A program made the translations under genes and the position numbers. From Cycas panzhihuaensis (lineage: Eukaryota > Cycadophyta), in assembly GCA_023213395.1 (NCBI GenBank), contig CM041465.1, positions 62,937,741 to 63,001,740 on the forward strand: a stretch of 64,000 bases of DNA. Direction: 5' to 3'. Within the stretch, counting starts at the first letter, position 1; each line of letters starts with the position of its first letter. Below, one piece after another: positions 1 through 12,337 of this stretch. The notes under the pieces were generated by a model that saw only the letters and a list, made by a program, of their open reading frames with translations, made no database searches and was not told the origin of the DNA.

Positions 1-440
1 AATATCTAAGGCCTAATCACTATGGCTAAATTAAAGTAGAGAGGCCATGGTGGATAAACAAAAAGTAGTGCATATAATGTTGGCACTATTGTTACATCCA
101 CAATCAGAGCCTTTGACTAACAATGATATGATAATATAGAGGTTAAACCTTCTTTGAACATAGTAAAGGGAAGGCACATCCTATAGTTTTACTCTTCGTA
201 CCGAAGGGAGGGACACCATAGATATATCTTTTTAATCACATAGTTTTATAGTGCCCTCTTTAATCATAAGATTGAAGAATCTAGTTCATCCTCTTTAATC
301 ACAGAATCTTTATAGGGACCCTTCTTTCGTTATATTTTATAGAAAAATGTCACACAATAGGATTTTCCACCAGAGTGTTCACTTTCCTATCTTATAGTGG
401 CTTAATCTTCTTTTCTTCATGGTGTTCTCTTACTATTTTT

Positions 441-785
441 AGCTCAATGTTATTATAGTTAGATCAAAGTAGAGATCTAATTAAAGTGCCCTTGACCTAA
501 AGACGCATACCTTTCCTAAGTGTAGCAAAAGGAAGGTTACCCATTTCCTGACTATAGTAAAGGGAAGGACAAGATCTTGCTCTTTTTAGCTTGGTATTAT
601 TATAGTCAAATCAAAGTAGAGATCTAATTAAAGTTCCCTTGACTTGAAGGCGCATGCCTTTCCTAAGTGTAGCAAAAGGAAGGTTATCTATTTCCTTAGT
701 GTAGTAAAGGGAAGGACAAGATCTTGCTCTTTTTAGCTTGATATTATTATAGTCAAATCAAAGTAGAGATCTAATTAGAGTGTCT
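441..785. repeat. 147-bp tandem repeat, about 2.3 copies
   Basis: The phrase beginning 'agctcaatgttattatag' starts at 441, 588 and 735, an exact 147-bp period with scattered substitutions. Each unit holds 'cctaagtgtagcaaaagg' and ends in 'gatcttgctcttttt'. It lies in the left arm of the foldback block. Confidence 0.75.
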
Positions 786-1299
786 TCAAACTTTGTTTAG
801 AGGATTTCACACTACAATGTGATCTTATTTTTATTAGCTTAATGTTTCTTTTTAGATAGTGAATAGTGTTCCCTCTCTTTTCTTAGCTTAATTTTTTTAG
901 TATGAGATCTTGTTTTTTATAATGCATAATGTTCTCTCTTCCTCAATAGCCTTCAATATTCTGTAAAACTTAAAGCTAGAAAAAAAAGGAGAGCACACTA
1001 TTTATTTCTTCCTAAAAAGGTTTAAGAAGGTTATTCCTTTCCTGAGCATAGCAAAGTGAAGGAATTAGAGTAATTCAAAAAGTGTTTGAGAAACATTAAG
1101 CTAAGAAAAGTAAGATCACATCTTCCCATCCCTTCTCTATGCCCAAGAAAAGGATAACCCTCCCTTTGCTATGCTAAAAAAAGGGATGTGTCAATATTAA
1201 GAGGGCACTATAATTACATCTCTACTTTGATCTAACTATAACAACATCAAGTTAAAAATAACAAGATCATACTTAATAATCAAGAGCACTCTAATTATA

Positions 1300-2510
1300 T
1301 CTCTATATTAATCTAACTATAATAACATCGAGCTAAAAGGAGTAAGATTACACTCTACTGTGAAATCTTATTATGTGATTAAAAAAGTGTGAGCTATAGT
1401 TAGGATTAGCTAAAACTCTTTTTTAAAAATTAGACCCTTTCCTTCACTACACTCAAGAATGGGATAATCTTCCCTTTGTTACACTCAAGAAAGGGATAAT
1501 CTTCCCTTTGTTACACTCAAGAAAGGGATAACCTTCCCTTCATTATGCAAGGTAAAGGGTGTACCATACACTATAGATGGGGGATGGCCACTACTAGATC
1601 TCCGTTGTAGTAATTAGGATCAGGGCTTGATCACTATGGGTATTCATATATTCACATATGATAGGGTCAAGGGTCCAATCGCTGTTAAATATTCTTAGTA
1701 TTGATTAAGATATGAACTAGTTATAAAGATCAGATATATATTAGAATCAAGGCCTGATCACTATCACTATGGCTATTGAATCTTTCTTTCTTAGAATGAA
1801 GAGCCTAATCACTATGGCTAAATCAAGATAAAAGTAATCTATACCATAGGGTCTATAATCAAGATCTAGCACTAATCACATCCCTATGAATTATGATCTT
1901 CCCTATCCATTAGAATCAGGGCTAGATCACTATTAGATCTCTATATTAATCTAACTATAATAGCATCGATCTAAAAGGAGTAAGATCACACTCTAGTGTA
2001 AAATCTTATTATGTGATTAAAAAAGAGTGAACTATAGTTAGGATTAGCTAAAACTCTTTTTTTTTTTTAATCAGACCCTTCCCTTAACTACACTCAGGAA
2101 AGGGATAATCTTCCCTTCACTATGCAAAGTAAAGGGTTTACTATACACTATAGATGGGGCATGGCCATTGCTAGATCTCTGTTGTAGTAATTAGGATCAA
2201 GACTTGCACATTATGGCTATTCATATATTCACATTTGATACGATCAAGGATGTAATCACTATTAAATATTCTTAGTATTGATTAAGATCCAAACTAGTTA
2301 TAAAGATCAAGTATATATTAGAATTAAGGCCTGATCAGTATCACTATGGCTATTGAATCTTTCTTTCTTAGGATCAAGAGCCTAATCACTATGGCTAAAT
2401 CAAGATAAAAGTAATCTACACTGTAGGGTCTAGAATTGAGATCTATAATTAATCACATCCCTATGAATTAGGATCTTCCTTAAGCATTAGAATCATGGCT
2501 ACATTACTAT
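1300..2510. repeat. Pair of ~0.6-kb direct repeats
   Basis: The segment starting 'tctctatattaatctaac' at 1300 is repeated from 1938 (offset 638 bp). It stays collinear to about 1932 and 2510, with only substitutions and one main length difference. That difference is the three-unit 32-bp minisatellite, which is present in the first copy and reduced to a single unit in the second. Confidence 0.75.
1449..1545. repeat. 32-bp minisatellite, 3 units
   Basis: Units starting 'acactcaaga' lie at 1449, 1481 and 1513, a strict 32-bp period, each containing 'gggataa(t/c)cttccctt'. The related segment near 2090 has only one unit, so this is a local expansion. Confidence 0.75.
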
Positions 2511-2879
2511 TGCTATTAAATATTCATATCGATTAGGATTAAGGATCTAGTTACTAATTCATAGTTGTTATTGCATTTAAATCCAAGCTAGTTAGAAAGA
2601 TCAAGCACTAAATAATTTGACTATACACAAATATAATAAAGTGTATGACAAGTGTAGATGTATAAAATAAACTAATAACAAGGATGCCTACCTCCACATC
2701 AAAGGACTATACTCTTGACCTCTAGAATTTATACCTTGATAGAAGGTGCCTTTAGCCTATGTTATATTATTAGCTTTAGATATGCAATAATTTGGTTGCA
2801 AATCATGAAAGTATAAATCTGCTTGTGGTATATACAATTATTTATGATCTCAACCATAAATCCTTGAATACATTAGTTT

Positions 2880-3240
2880 CAATAATGATGTTAATGCTTA
2901 TCTTGATACCATTGATTAGTGGATGAAACTAGTTAATTACAAAATAAAAACTTTGTTATAAGACACATTAAGATGTGTTCATAATGAAACAAACTTGATG
3001 CAATAGAAGTTGATCACATTGAAATTAATATCATTGGTGATCAACCACCTCTTATGAGGACATTACTCCTTAATGACAATCAAGCTTGCATCACTTTCAT
3101 AACTATATTAGACATCCCACAATCCAACACTATCAAATTATAGAGACTCTTATGCAAGAAAGAGGCGGTCATTCTTATTGACCCGATAAGCACTCATAAC
3201 TTTATAAACACTAAGGGTGCAAATCGATTGGGCCTTTTTA
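2880..3240 (+). pseudogene. Degenerate Ty3/gypsy gag-protease fragment
   Basis: In the frame of position 3165 the text reads A-V-I-L-I-D-P-I-S-T-H-N-F-I. This matches the aspartic-protease active-site signature of Ty3/gypsy elements (usual form L-I-D-S-G-S-T-H-N-F-I), with the catalytic Asp at 3180-3182 kept but the following S-G changed to P-I. Just upstream the frame gives a 'P-P-L-M-R-T-L-L' stretch and further in-frame stops, as expected for the gag-protease linker. No RT or LTR can be attached to it. It is a scrap of an old element unrelated to the Tat elements at the right end. Confidence 0.55.
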
Positions 3241-5033
3241 TTGAAATTCTCTTAATAAGTTTACTAATACTAGAAATAATAAATATTGACAAGGAATCAT
3301 ACACTCAATCTTAGTACTCTAGGAACCAGAACACATGATAGTAAGGAATATAAAAAAGTGTTAACAAATTATGAATTCAATAGATATTAGAACAAGAGAA
3401 TATATTATAGTGTAAATACAAATAAAATAATAAATATAATCAACCTCAAATGAAATTATTCTCCATAGGAATACAACATGATTAAGCATAAAAAGGAAAG
3501 TAATTTCACAAAGTCCCCTCAAACTATCTCTATCATTGTCATATTTGGAGGATCACACACATAAACTCTAAAGATAAAAGGGTACATATAGAAAGTAATA
3601 TTCATCATTTTAATTGACTCCAAATGTACCCAAAATTTTCATTAACAAATGTAAGATCAAGTTAGTAAGAAGAATTGAAATAAACACAAAAATTATATTT
3701 CAAGTTGTGGCAGCAAATATAGGATCTATTAAATACAAAAATAAATGTCTAATGCATGAATTTCTACAAGATATTATAGCATTCGAAGTAAATTTTCTGT
3801 AATTCCTTTTAGATAAACAACTTTTAGTGTTTGGTTGAGAATGGGAAAGACTGTTAAAACCTTAACTCTAAATCTGGAAAATATACATATAAGATTTAGG
3901 AAATAAGGGAAAATCCACCAACTATAAGGACTTAGCCCATTGCTTACATGTTTGATATTGTTTGTCTAAATGAAAAATATGTGAAACAAGGTATTGTGTG
4001 ACATATGCCAAATGTTGTGCCATAGAAATAATCCACAAAAACTAGACAATCACAAAGAAATACAAATTGCAATGAATAAATAAGATGAGGGATGAGGCAT
4101 TCTATGAACTGCTAGCAAGATTACTATAAATAGAGTGGCATAACATATCATTGAGTTGGAAGTTGGGATGATAGCCATCAATATTAAACCATATCAAAAT
4201 TTGCATTGATATAAGATGAAAAGAAAGTAATTGGGATGCTAGTTAATAAACACCATTCCAATCAGTGAAGGCAACTATCCATATGCTACATTGGACATAT
4301 TAGCCTAAAAGAAGTATGGAACATTAGCCTAAAAGAAGCATGGAACATTAGAAGGTATTGATTATTAAACATGAAATCAGTAACTAATATTAATACCTAA
4401 AATTAAACAGTTGTTAAAACAATTACTTTGTGCCAAATTTCTTACCAAATTATCTGACTGATCATGATAGTTATATCGAGATCTACATTAGGGAAGGTGG
4501 CATGCATAACGTAATTTTTAAACTCACAAAGAATGTTATAATTTTAAGCTGCTCTCATTCAAACTTTCTTAACACGTGAAGCAACTTGAAAAATTATATT
4601 CCATCATTATCTATGAAAATTTATGGTTGCATCTTTAAGGAAATTTTGATATCAAGACGTAAAAATTACGATCTTGTAATTGTAACGTCTTTTGAAAAAT
4701 GAGAGATATAATGTACAAGAAAAGATTAAAACGCTTTAAAATCCATATGTAGAATAATAAAGGAAAACTATAATCAATTTATGTGATTACGTCTGACATT
4801 ATAAAATGGGTAATAGATTCTGAACAAGACAAAACAAGCCATTACAACGATCGGTTCTTGGGGGGTTTCCGAGATCAACATAACCAATAACCGTAGTAAA
4901 CATGTTTCTGGAGTATGGCATAAAACGCTACACTGTTATACGCTGATGATGAATCCATTTATTCAGTCATATTGATAATGACCCTGATATAACGATGTGG
5001 GTAGCGCGTGGACAAGTAGGAGAGGAAGTTATG
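3241..5033. other. AT-rich intergenic, no gene seen
   Basis: There are only short stop-bounded frames and no family I recognise. A short 24-bp tandem duplication ('attagcctaaaagaag') lies at 4299-4346. The last 200 bp would be the 3' flank of the F-box gene. Confidence 0.5.
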
Positions 5034-6257
5034 CTACAAGGATGAATCAACTAAGTCCTCCAAACAGGGCTGGAACTGATGGGCTTTCAAAACTCTGAGC
5101 CCGTCAATCAAACAATTGTCGTCAGGGAGTGGATACCACACATTCTCAGAGATGTTAAAGGCCAATAATATATTTGTGGGGTTGGTCTGTGTGGAGAAGC
5201 AAATGATATCTCCATGTACAATTACATCGAAATCACACCAATATCTTGTGAAGCCTCCTCCAACAATGTACCTCTTCAAAATCTGAGGTGGCATGCGCGA
5301 GATTTCCTGCCACGTAGCCTCGGAGTCCATGAACTCAAGCGCCCACACTGTCGGACCTTGGGAGTTATCGTGCAATGGCAGGCCTACCACGAGAAGCCTG
5401 CCTCCGCTTTCAGCAATGATCAGAAATTTCACTTGGGGTAATTTGACGTGCATGCTATTAACGCAGCCTCTTACCCTCACCTTAATGCTACGCCTGCTAT
5501 GGTAAACTTGGAAAGGGTCCCACAACCGCTTCTGCATATCGAAAAAATACATTCCATCCATATATCTATAATCGAAACACAGATACAATATACCGTTACA
5601 AACTCTGGATTTATTGAAATACTGCCACTGCCGTGGATTTGTTGGAACGTCGAAGAGAGTCTACTCATCCGTAGAGGAATCATATATTGCCATGGCTCTT
5701 AGATTCCGCACTGTTCCTTTGTATCCGATGCCGATTACAATGATTTTGTATTGCGTTTTCATACAGTTTGATCTGTCAATGACAATGTTCATCAGGGGAA
5801 CGACTTTTGTCCTCACATCGACGGGTGGGAGTAGTTTCCATTTTCTGAGCATGGGATTGCACACGAAATAATCAAATGTTCCATAAGAGTGTTGTACGAT
5901 TCCGCACACCAATCCACCTGCAGAAGCCTTCACGCATACCTTGTGAAAGGGCAAGCAATTGGAGAGGGATATCGAACGAGTATACCACCTATTGGAAGTG
6001 GAATCGTATATCCAGAATGCTTGATTCCCTAATTCAAGAAATGTAAGCAATGTTGGATTTGGCGAATGTCCACACACACTCTGTAAATGCCTCGTGAAGA
6101 GAAACTCTTTTGATAAAATAATTTCTTTCCATTTCTTACACACTGCTTGAAATGTTACCAATGACCGAACGGGTAGAAGGCTCAGCAATATTTCCACCAA
6201 ATCTCCGGCAACATCACTACACATCGCCGCATCCATCGGTGGAACCACAGCATCCAT
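5034..6257 (-). pseudogene. F-box protein gene with one in-frame TAG
   Basis: F-box proteins are the substrate-recognition subunits of SCF E3 ubiquitin ligases in cytosol and nucleus. The frame runs from the ATG at 6257 to a TAG at 5034, about 407 codons, a normal length for plant F-box/kelch-type proteins. The F-box spans roughly residues 16-58 (D-L-V-E-I-L-L-S-L-L-P-V-R-S-L, then V-C-K-K-W-K). A C-terminal half follows with F-box-associated/kelch-like features (W-K-L-L-P-P, C-F-D-Y-R-Y, W-Q-E-I-S-R-M-P). A single TAG at 5661-5663 (codon 199) interrupts an otherwise open frame: the protein text continues without a shift on both sides. The other start in this frame is a TTG at 6275, so I chose the ATG. 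The bases just upstream (6276-6290) look like a 3' splice site (TTTTGTTTGCAG/GCC), so an upstream exon is possible. The gene is either a young pseudogene or carries a sequencing error. The substrate is unknown. Confidence 0.8.
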
Positions 6258-6288
6258 ATCGTCAATGGCCTGCAAACAAAATTTTGAC

Positions 6289-6370
6289 CGGATATGGCAC
6301 TTGGCAATTAACGCAATTTATTCTATAATCGGATATGGCACTTGGCAATTAACGCAATTTATTCTATAAT
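6289..6370. repeat. 41-bp perfect tandem duplication upstream of the F-box gene
   Basis: The 41 bp starting 'cggatatggcacttggc' at 6289 are repeated exactly at 6330-6370. The pair sits about 30 bp upstream of the F-box ATG, in the promoter, 5' UTR or a 5' intron. Perfect identity suggests a recent event. Confidence 0.9.
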
Positions 6371-6623
6371 AAATAGGTCTCGATTTTCAACATTTGAGTA
6401 TATCTTAAATTATGGCCCGACTTTCTATCATACCGTCGTACCATGGGGTCAACTCACATTTTGGCGCACGGTAGTAAAATTTATTGCATAAAGAAAATCA
6501 CCGATGGTCAGGTACTTTGAGAAAAATCATGCAAAATTTCCAGCGAAAGCTCGAACTAAATATTCCAATTTCAACATAGTCCAAGATAAATTTGATTATG
6601 AAATTTTCCTTCTGGAACAAAAG

Positions 6624-6955
6624 TGCAACATGCCACATTTTTTTTTTTTTTTTTTTTTTTTTGATATCTAGAGGAGAACCTCTAGCCACCCTTGGTGAAA
6701 GTTCCGTAAGGGGACCCCGGGTCCGTGTTTTTGTACCGCTTTGTAATCGGCTACGCTTGAGTTCATACCGCCATCGCATACCGGCACACACTCAACGGAC
6801 TTTGGTCGGATTACTATCTTTGCAGCATGGACTTTGGTCGGACTACTTCCCTCAGCAAAGGACTTGCACTCATGGGTTTTGAACCTGGGTCTCGCCTTGG
6901 TAATCGCCACCACTTACCAATCCACCCAGCCCCATGAGGCTGCAACATGCCACAT
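6624..6955 (-). mobile_element. tRNA-derived SINE with 15-bp target duplication
   Basis: The 15-bp direct repeat 'tgcaacatgccacat' lies at 6624-6638 and 6941-6955. Between them is a body of about 300 bp, ending in a 20-plus-base poly-A on the minus strand (T run at 6638-6662). On the minus strand the body starts GCCTCATGGGGCTGGGTGG and carries a B-box-like GGTTCAAAACCC (6874-6885 as complement) about 45-60 bp in, with an A-box-like TGGATTGGTAAG before it. This is the layout of RNA-polymerase-III SINEs of the plant Au type. An internal 'ggactttggtcgga' phrase is duplicated (about 6799 and 6829). The SINE lies about 370 bp upstream of the F-box ATG, in the same orientation as the gene. Confidence 0.85.
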
Positions 6956-7745
6956 ACACTCTATTGAGATTTTATCAATTAATTTAAATGCATTCCATAC
7001 CACTAAAGAGTCTTCACAAAAGTGAACTCAGGCCAAGCCTCTTAGTGAGGAGATTACCCTCTACATTAGAGAGAAACTATTAGTCCATAAGTTATATTAT
7101 CTTAACAATCTAAATCCTTAATCAAAGTTATGAAAGCTTAAACATTTTATGGCAAAATTTGCCCCTTCCTTATTTACAATCTCTGTAAGGCATAATTTTG
7201 AATAAGGACAAAATAAAGGTCTCATACTTCTACTCCTCTTTACCACATCTTCAATTAGCCAATATCTCCTCTAGTACCATTAAAGACCCTCAATTGCGTC
7301 GAAAAGCCCTAATGAAGGTTAGACATTGAGAAAAAATAATTGTATTCACACTGGTCAAAATCCAACTTGTCCAAGAATCTTATCCCTAAGGATGACTAAA
7401 TTGGCCATACAAGATGGTTGCTCTACCAAAGAAGAATATGAAGTATGAACTACTTTATTACACTAAATTACACTCAAATTATTATTTTAATAGAGAAAGA
7501 TCTACTGAATGTTGACTTTAAAGATATTCTCCGATAGTAACATGCATGGATACTCATTCTCTATGATGCACAATTTCACCGATAATTATTTCATTGTTGA
7601 AGTTGGTAGACTCAATCTTCTGGATCTCTGAGGGTGTAAAGCTTTTGTTACAGAATTCTAATCTATCACTAGGTCAATCTAAGGATCAAACGATTTCATA
7701 TCTTTATTGTATATGATCAATCTAAGGATCAAACGATTTCATATC
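6956..7745. other. AT-rich intergenic
   Basis: No gene is visible. It holds a short tandem duplication at 7674-7746: the 30 bp starting 'tcaatctaaggatcaaac' occur twice, 43 bp apart. Confidence 0.5.
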
Positions 7746-9408
7746 TCATCATAAATTAATTATCTAATACATGTTGTCTATTTGAATAGTGCTTTCTCTT
7801 GAATCACTCAACTAATGCAATCTCGGCCCCTTCAAAACCTCTGTATTTGATGTATGAAGCTTTTTCCTATGAAGAAAGAGTTCACAAAAGAAAAGAGCAA
7901 CACATATTTGGTCTACATAAGAGATTAAGATTAACAAAGTACTCTTAGAGTTGCTAAACAAATGATAACATCTTCCCCTTGATCTTTTAATAAAATGGTC
8001 ATTAAGAAATATATATTCTTTGGCCTTAGGCGCAAGTGGATAGAATTTATAAATGCACTTAATCTTATCCACAAGATGTTTTATTTCTAATGAGTTCATA
8101 AGAATAGACCCTTATTTATTGCATGGGCAATTTCAATCCATGTGACATATGAAGAGGAATATACCCAAGTGGAACAATGTTGTCATGAAAAGATATAGTT
8201 AGATCTAGTAGTTGGGGATGTCCAAGTGATCTGAAAGAATGCCAGATAAATCTATTATGTGATATCTTTGTTAATCTCTCTCTTTGAAAGATTGAAATTT
8301 AAGTTACCAAGGGAGATTCACATAAGAGAAAGTTTATTAATAAAAATATTTAACAGTCTATAATAAATTACAAAGTTCAACATACCACCCTATAGATCCA
8401 TTATTAAGATTGGATTGAGCTATACCATGTGAAGAGTGAAGTGAAAAACATGTACATCTTCTTCTCCCTATGGAAAAATATCCCATACATATGACCCTAT
8501 GTATATCAGTGACAATCTCAAAGATGGATGTTATCATAAGATGGTGCACCCTAATCTTTTCTTATGTAATAGAATGAGGAATAATAATTTTACCTTATAT
8601 GTTCCTAAACATCATAATGTCTTGCACATTTTTAATGTACATCCAATCTATTAAGGATAAACTAACCACATACATTAGCATTAATAAGGACATATAGGCT
8701 TGGTCAAAGTATTAAAAACCATTATTTCCATACATATGCTCTCAAGATACATATGGAAACACTCTCTCCAAAAGAAAGCATGAAACATACACTTTACAAA
8801 GTCTAGTTTATCATGATGGTTATATATTAAAGATGAGACAAGTGAACTATATCCCTAGGTCTATATTACTTGAAACTCTAATTTCCTTAATGAGTCCAAA
8901 TTTTTGAAACTCAAAAATTTAGAAATACCTTAAAAACTTTGACAAAAGCTTTGTAGGAAAAAAATCATATCTTTTTATTTCCAAGAAATATACCCTTGAC
9001 ATTTTAAGCTAGAAAGTATGCTTTTAGTCATGTTTCTAATTGAAATTTTCCATGTGTATGGTTTACATAGAAGGAGACCCTCTTCTAATAAACACTATTA
9101 CTAAAAAGTATTAAAGTAACATATAAATTTTAAAAGACTAATAAAATTAATTATTAAAATTATTACTCTATATGATTAGATCCTTGATTTTAATCAATTC
9201 AACAAGAGGCACACTGATAGTGATCAAGCCTTGATCCTGATTACTACGATAGAGATCTAGCAGTGGCTATGCCTTACCTATAGGATTATCCATTTACTTC
9301 ACGCAGGGAATGGAAGGGTATCCCATAGTTTTACTTTGTATAAAAAGAAGGAGGTTATCCATTTCTTGAGTGTAGTGAAGGGCAGGGCATGATCTTGCTA
9401 ACTTCTAG
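7746..9408 (+). repeat. Long dispersed repeat, copy A
   Basis: This segment aligns along its length with 24003-24956 joined to 37872-38563 (copy B), starting at 'catcataaattaatt'. The last 230 bp belong to family R. It contains no credible gene. Copy A is the uninterrupted allele of the site where copia-2 entered copy B: around 8712 it reads 'attaaaaaccatt', exactly the pre-insertion sequence. Confidence 0.8.
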
Positions 9409-9705
9409 TGAAAGTGCTAATGGAGATAGAGCAAAGTTGGTAAAAAGACATTTCAATCTATATCCAAACCATTTTTTAAAATATTAACATAGTTTCCTTT
9501 GATAAGTGGTGTTGAATAACACGGGGGTTTTGAGCCCCAAAATATATATTAAAGATGTAGTTAGGAGCCTACCTCAACCTCTAAATTTAAATTATAATAA
9601 AAATAAGAAATTTAAAATAAAATAGTATTACCTTATCAGAGTGAAAGTTGGCATGTTCCCAAGATCCATTTGCACATATATATGTAATGAACATTAGTCC
9701 CAACA
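9409..9705 (-). repeat. LARD-A 3' LTR
   Basis: The plus-strand text starts TGAAAGTGCTAATGGAG and ends GTCCCAACA. It is homologous to 20171-20530 and 38564-38868. The phrase 'gttttgagccccaaaatatata' is shared by all three. Confidence 0.85.
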
Positions 9706-9950
9706 TTCTCCCCTATAATGTTCATTACATACAAATTAAGTTTTTCTTTGAATTTGTGAAAATTGAACTTCAAGAAAACTTTAAGAGAGAAATTAAGTGT
9801 CTGTTTTCTTGTTTTGTTACCATCCCACATTATTATCCTTAAAATGTAATCCTCTTTAATGATGTGTGATTTAAGTGGTTTCCAATCTTGTGTTAGTAGG
9901 ACAAGGTTAACTTGATTTGAATGAGTAGGCATGGCTTCACTAAGATCCAT
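9636..9950 (-). pseudogene. LARD-A terminal open frame running through the polypurine tract
   Basis: This is a 104-codon frame on the element's sense strand. It ends inside the LTR after crossing the polypurine tract (minus-strand ATAGGGGAGAA, complement of 9706-9716). It contains F-N-F-H-K-F-K-E-K-L just before the tract. The gag frame of the nested TR-GAG element has the same F-H-K-F-K-E-K motif in the same place. No catalytic domain is visible. It is probably the tail of a gag-only protein of this retrotransposon group. Confidence 0.5.
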
Positions 9951-10590
9951 GTTTTCTTTAACTTTTATCTTATTGGAGTCAATTTAATTAAAGGTACATA
10001 CAACATTATCAAATGTGATAATGTGACCATCAATTTTATTAGAGTTATTGATGGTGCATACAACATTAACTAATTCAACAGTGTAGTTCTGCTCTAACAT
10101 CTGTTCCACATGTGACTATAGTGTTATCTAATATATAAAAAATTCTAAGGCATCTTATGTAGTTTTAGACATTGTCATTTCACTTATACTAGTAAATATA
10201 GTGTTATCTAATGTACAAAAAATTAAGGTTAAAGCCTCATTATCTTTTCTCATATTTTTTTAAAAAACTTAGTTCATCTTCTAAGTAACCATTCTTACAA
10301 ACATCCAAAGATCATTTGCAATAAAATATGATTTCATTACTTTACTCTAAACTTAAAAATTAGTTCCATCGAATATGGGAAAACTTTTGTTACCAAGATT
10401 CATTGCCATTTTATAAAAGACTTTAATACATGAACTAAAAGAGATGTACTCTTAATGTTCAAATAGGATTCCTTTTAACCTCAAATGAAAAATAACTTAA
10501 AAAACACAATATAACTCCTTTCACATGAACTTTCAAATAGATACTAATATCGATTCCTTCTTAATGAGCAAGGAAGATAACTTGATAATG

Positions 10591-10968
<378 letters not shown>

Positions 10969-11932
10969 TTTGAATGAAATTAATATGAAATGAATGCACC
11001 CCTTTGAAATGAAGAAAATATAAATCAATAATGTTTTTGAAATGATATAATATAAGGCTTAGGACAATGAAAAACTTGAAATACAATAATCTCTTTTCAA
11101 ATGAAATCAAATCAATGAGATTCCTTGTTAACACATAAAAGAAGGTAACTAAAGATTGGAAATGAAGTCTATCTATTTAAAATGAACTTAATATAAGATA
11201 AGACACCTTATTGAATTAAAAAATATATAACATAATCAAGCTTTCATAATGACTCAAATGAGCTTCTGAAAAGGAAATGATCTTATACACATGCAATGGG
11301 ATGCAATCTAAATAATCTAAATATACTTTTAGATTTAATAAAGTGAACATTAAAAAATAAACTTTAGTAAAGAGATAAATGATCAATGATGAGCAAGGAA
11401 AAGACCTTTATGGACTCCAATATATAAAGGAATAAACTAAAAATAAATGAGTAATAAATATAACTTTATATGATTCTTTTCCAATCTATAAAAAGATGGA
11501 AAGTATGCTTTGAATATACCCTCGAAATATATACTTTTATTTGACCTTGAATTCACTTTAAAAGTATCTTTTTAAAAAGGTAAATTGATTCAAAAAATAA
11601 ATGAAATAGGCTTGATATGAGTTTAAACTTAATGTAAATGAAACATAGAATAAAATAACAACTTTAAAAATAGAGTTATTAAGAGTTAAAGAGCACCAAT
11701 TTGAAGAATTTGCTTTCAAAGGTCTCCATTTTCTTTATGAGTCCAAAATATAATAAAAAGGCTACAAATATCAATTGTGAACTCATAAAATCAAGTACAA
11801 TGTTCAAATATGGATTGAGAATATAATAATATGTAAATAAACCAAGATAGAATCAAAACTTAGTTCAAAATAGTTGAAAAATGATCAAACTAGGGTTAAC
11901 TAGAAGAGCTAAATTTACTTGCCTTAAAACTC

Positions 11933-12324
11933 TGTAAGCATTAAAATCTAATGTTATCTTTTACTATGTATATATAATTAATTTTGTTTGTCTTATTACA
12001 AAAGTTTGGTGACTTGGCCAATTGTCCAAATCAACAAACTCCTCTTATATTTATTCTAGAATCTTTCATACATTGTCTAGCTGGAAGATTTGGGAGGTAA
12101 CATTATATTGGTATGTAGGTAGAAGGTTAATATGAGAGGGAGGATGAGATCATCAACCTGTTTAAATATGTAATCATTATTATTATAATATTATCACTAG
12201 TTTTGAGGTGGTTTTTTATGCTCTAAAAGAGTTTTCCACTTGTCAAATATGGTGCACCTGCTTAGGGTTTTGAATGGTTCTTTTATCTACATTTAATTCC
12301 TGTTTGTGTACCCTCTCTTCAACA
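11933..12324 (+). repeat. Copia-1 5' LTR
   Basis: Starts TGTAAGCATTAAAATC and ends CTCTTCAACA. It aligns with 18484-18875 over its whole length. The first bases differ from the partner (TGTTAGTATT), showing substantial age. Confidence 0.88.
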
Positions 12325-12337
12325 TGGTATCAAAGAT
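12325..12337 (+). promoter_or_regulatory. Copia-1 primer-binding site (initiator Met-tRNA type)
   Basis: TGGTATCAAAGAT directly follows the 5' LTR. The plant consensus is TGGTATCAGAGC, so it is slightly decayed. Confidence 0.8.

Larger units (their letters stand above)
1..2560. repeat. AT-rich foldback and tandem repeat block (family R)
   Basis: No reading frame is credible here. The block is made of variants of a few phrases such as 'agcttaatgttattatagt', 'gatctaattaaagtgc' and 'cttcactacactcaagaaaggg'. From about 440 to 950 they run in one orientation. From about 975 to 2500 the same phrases appear as reverse complements, so the two halves form a large imperfect inverted repeat with its axis near 965. 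Pieces of the same family occur in plus orientation at 9180-9408, 20531-21180 and 38330-38563. It could be a foldback DNA element or satellite-like filler. No terminal repeats or transposase are visible, so the class is unknown. Confidence 0.6.

Noticed and set aside
1449-1545. CRISPR-like regular 32-bp repeats
   Set aside because: Units are directly adjacent with no spacers, and the context is a plant nuclear repeat.
5661-5663. Programmed stop-codon readthrough in the F-box gene
   Set aside because: The following bases (ACTCTC) do not form a known readthrough context, and a recent nonsense change is simpler.
5214-5871. Plus-strand frames opposite the F-box gene
   Set aside because: Shadows of the minus-strand coding region with no family match.
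6860-6940. tRNA gene suggested by A- and B-box-like sequences
   Set aside because: No cloverleaf can be drawn. The poly-A tail and target duplications show a SINE.
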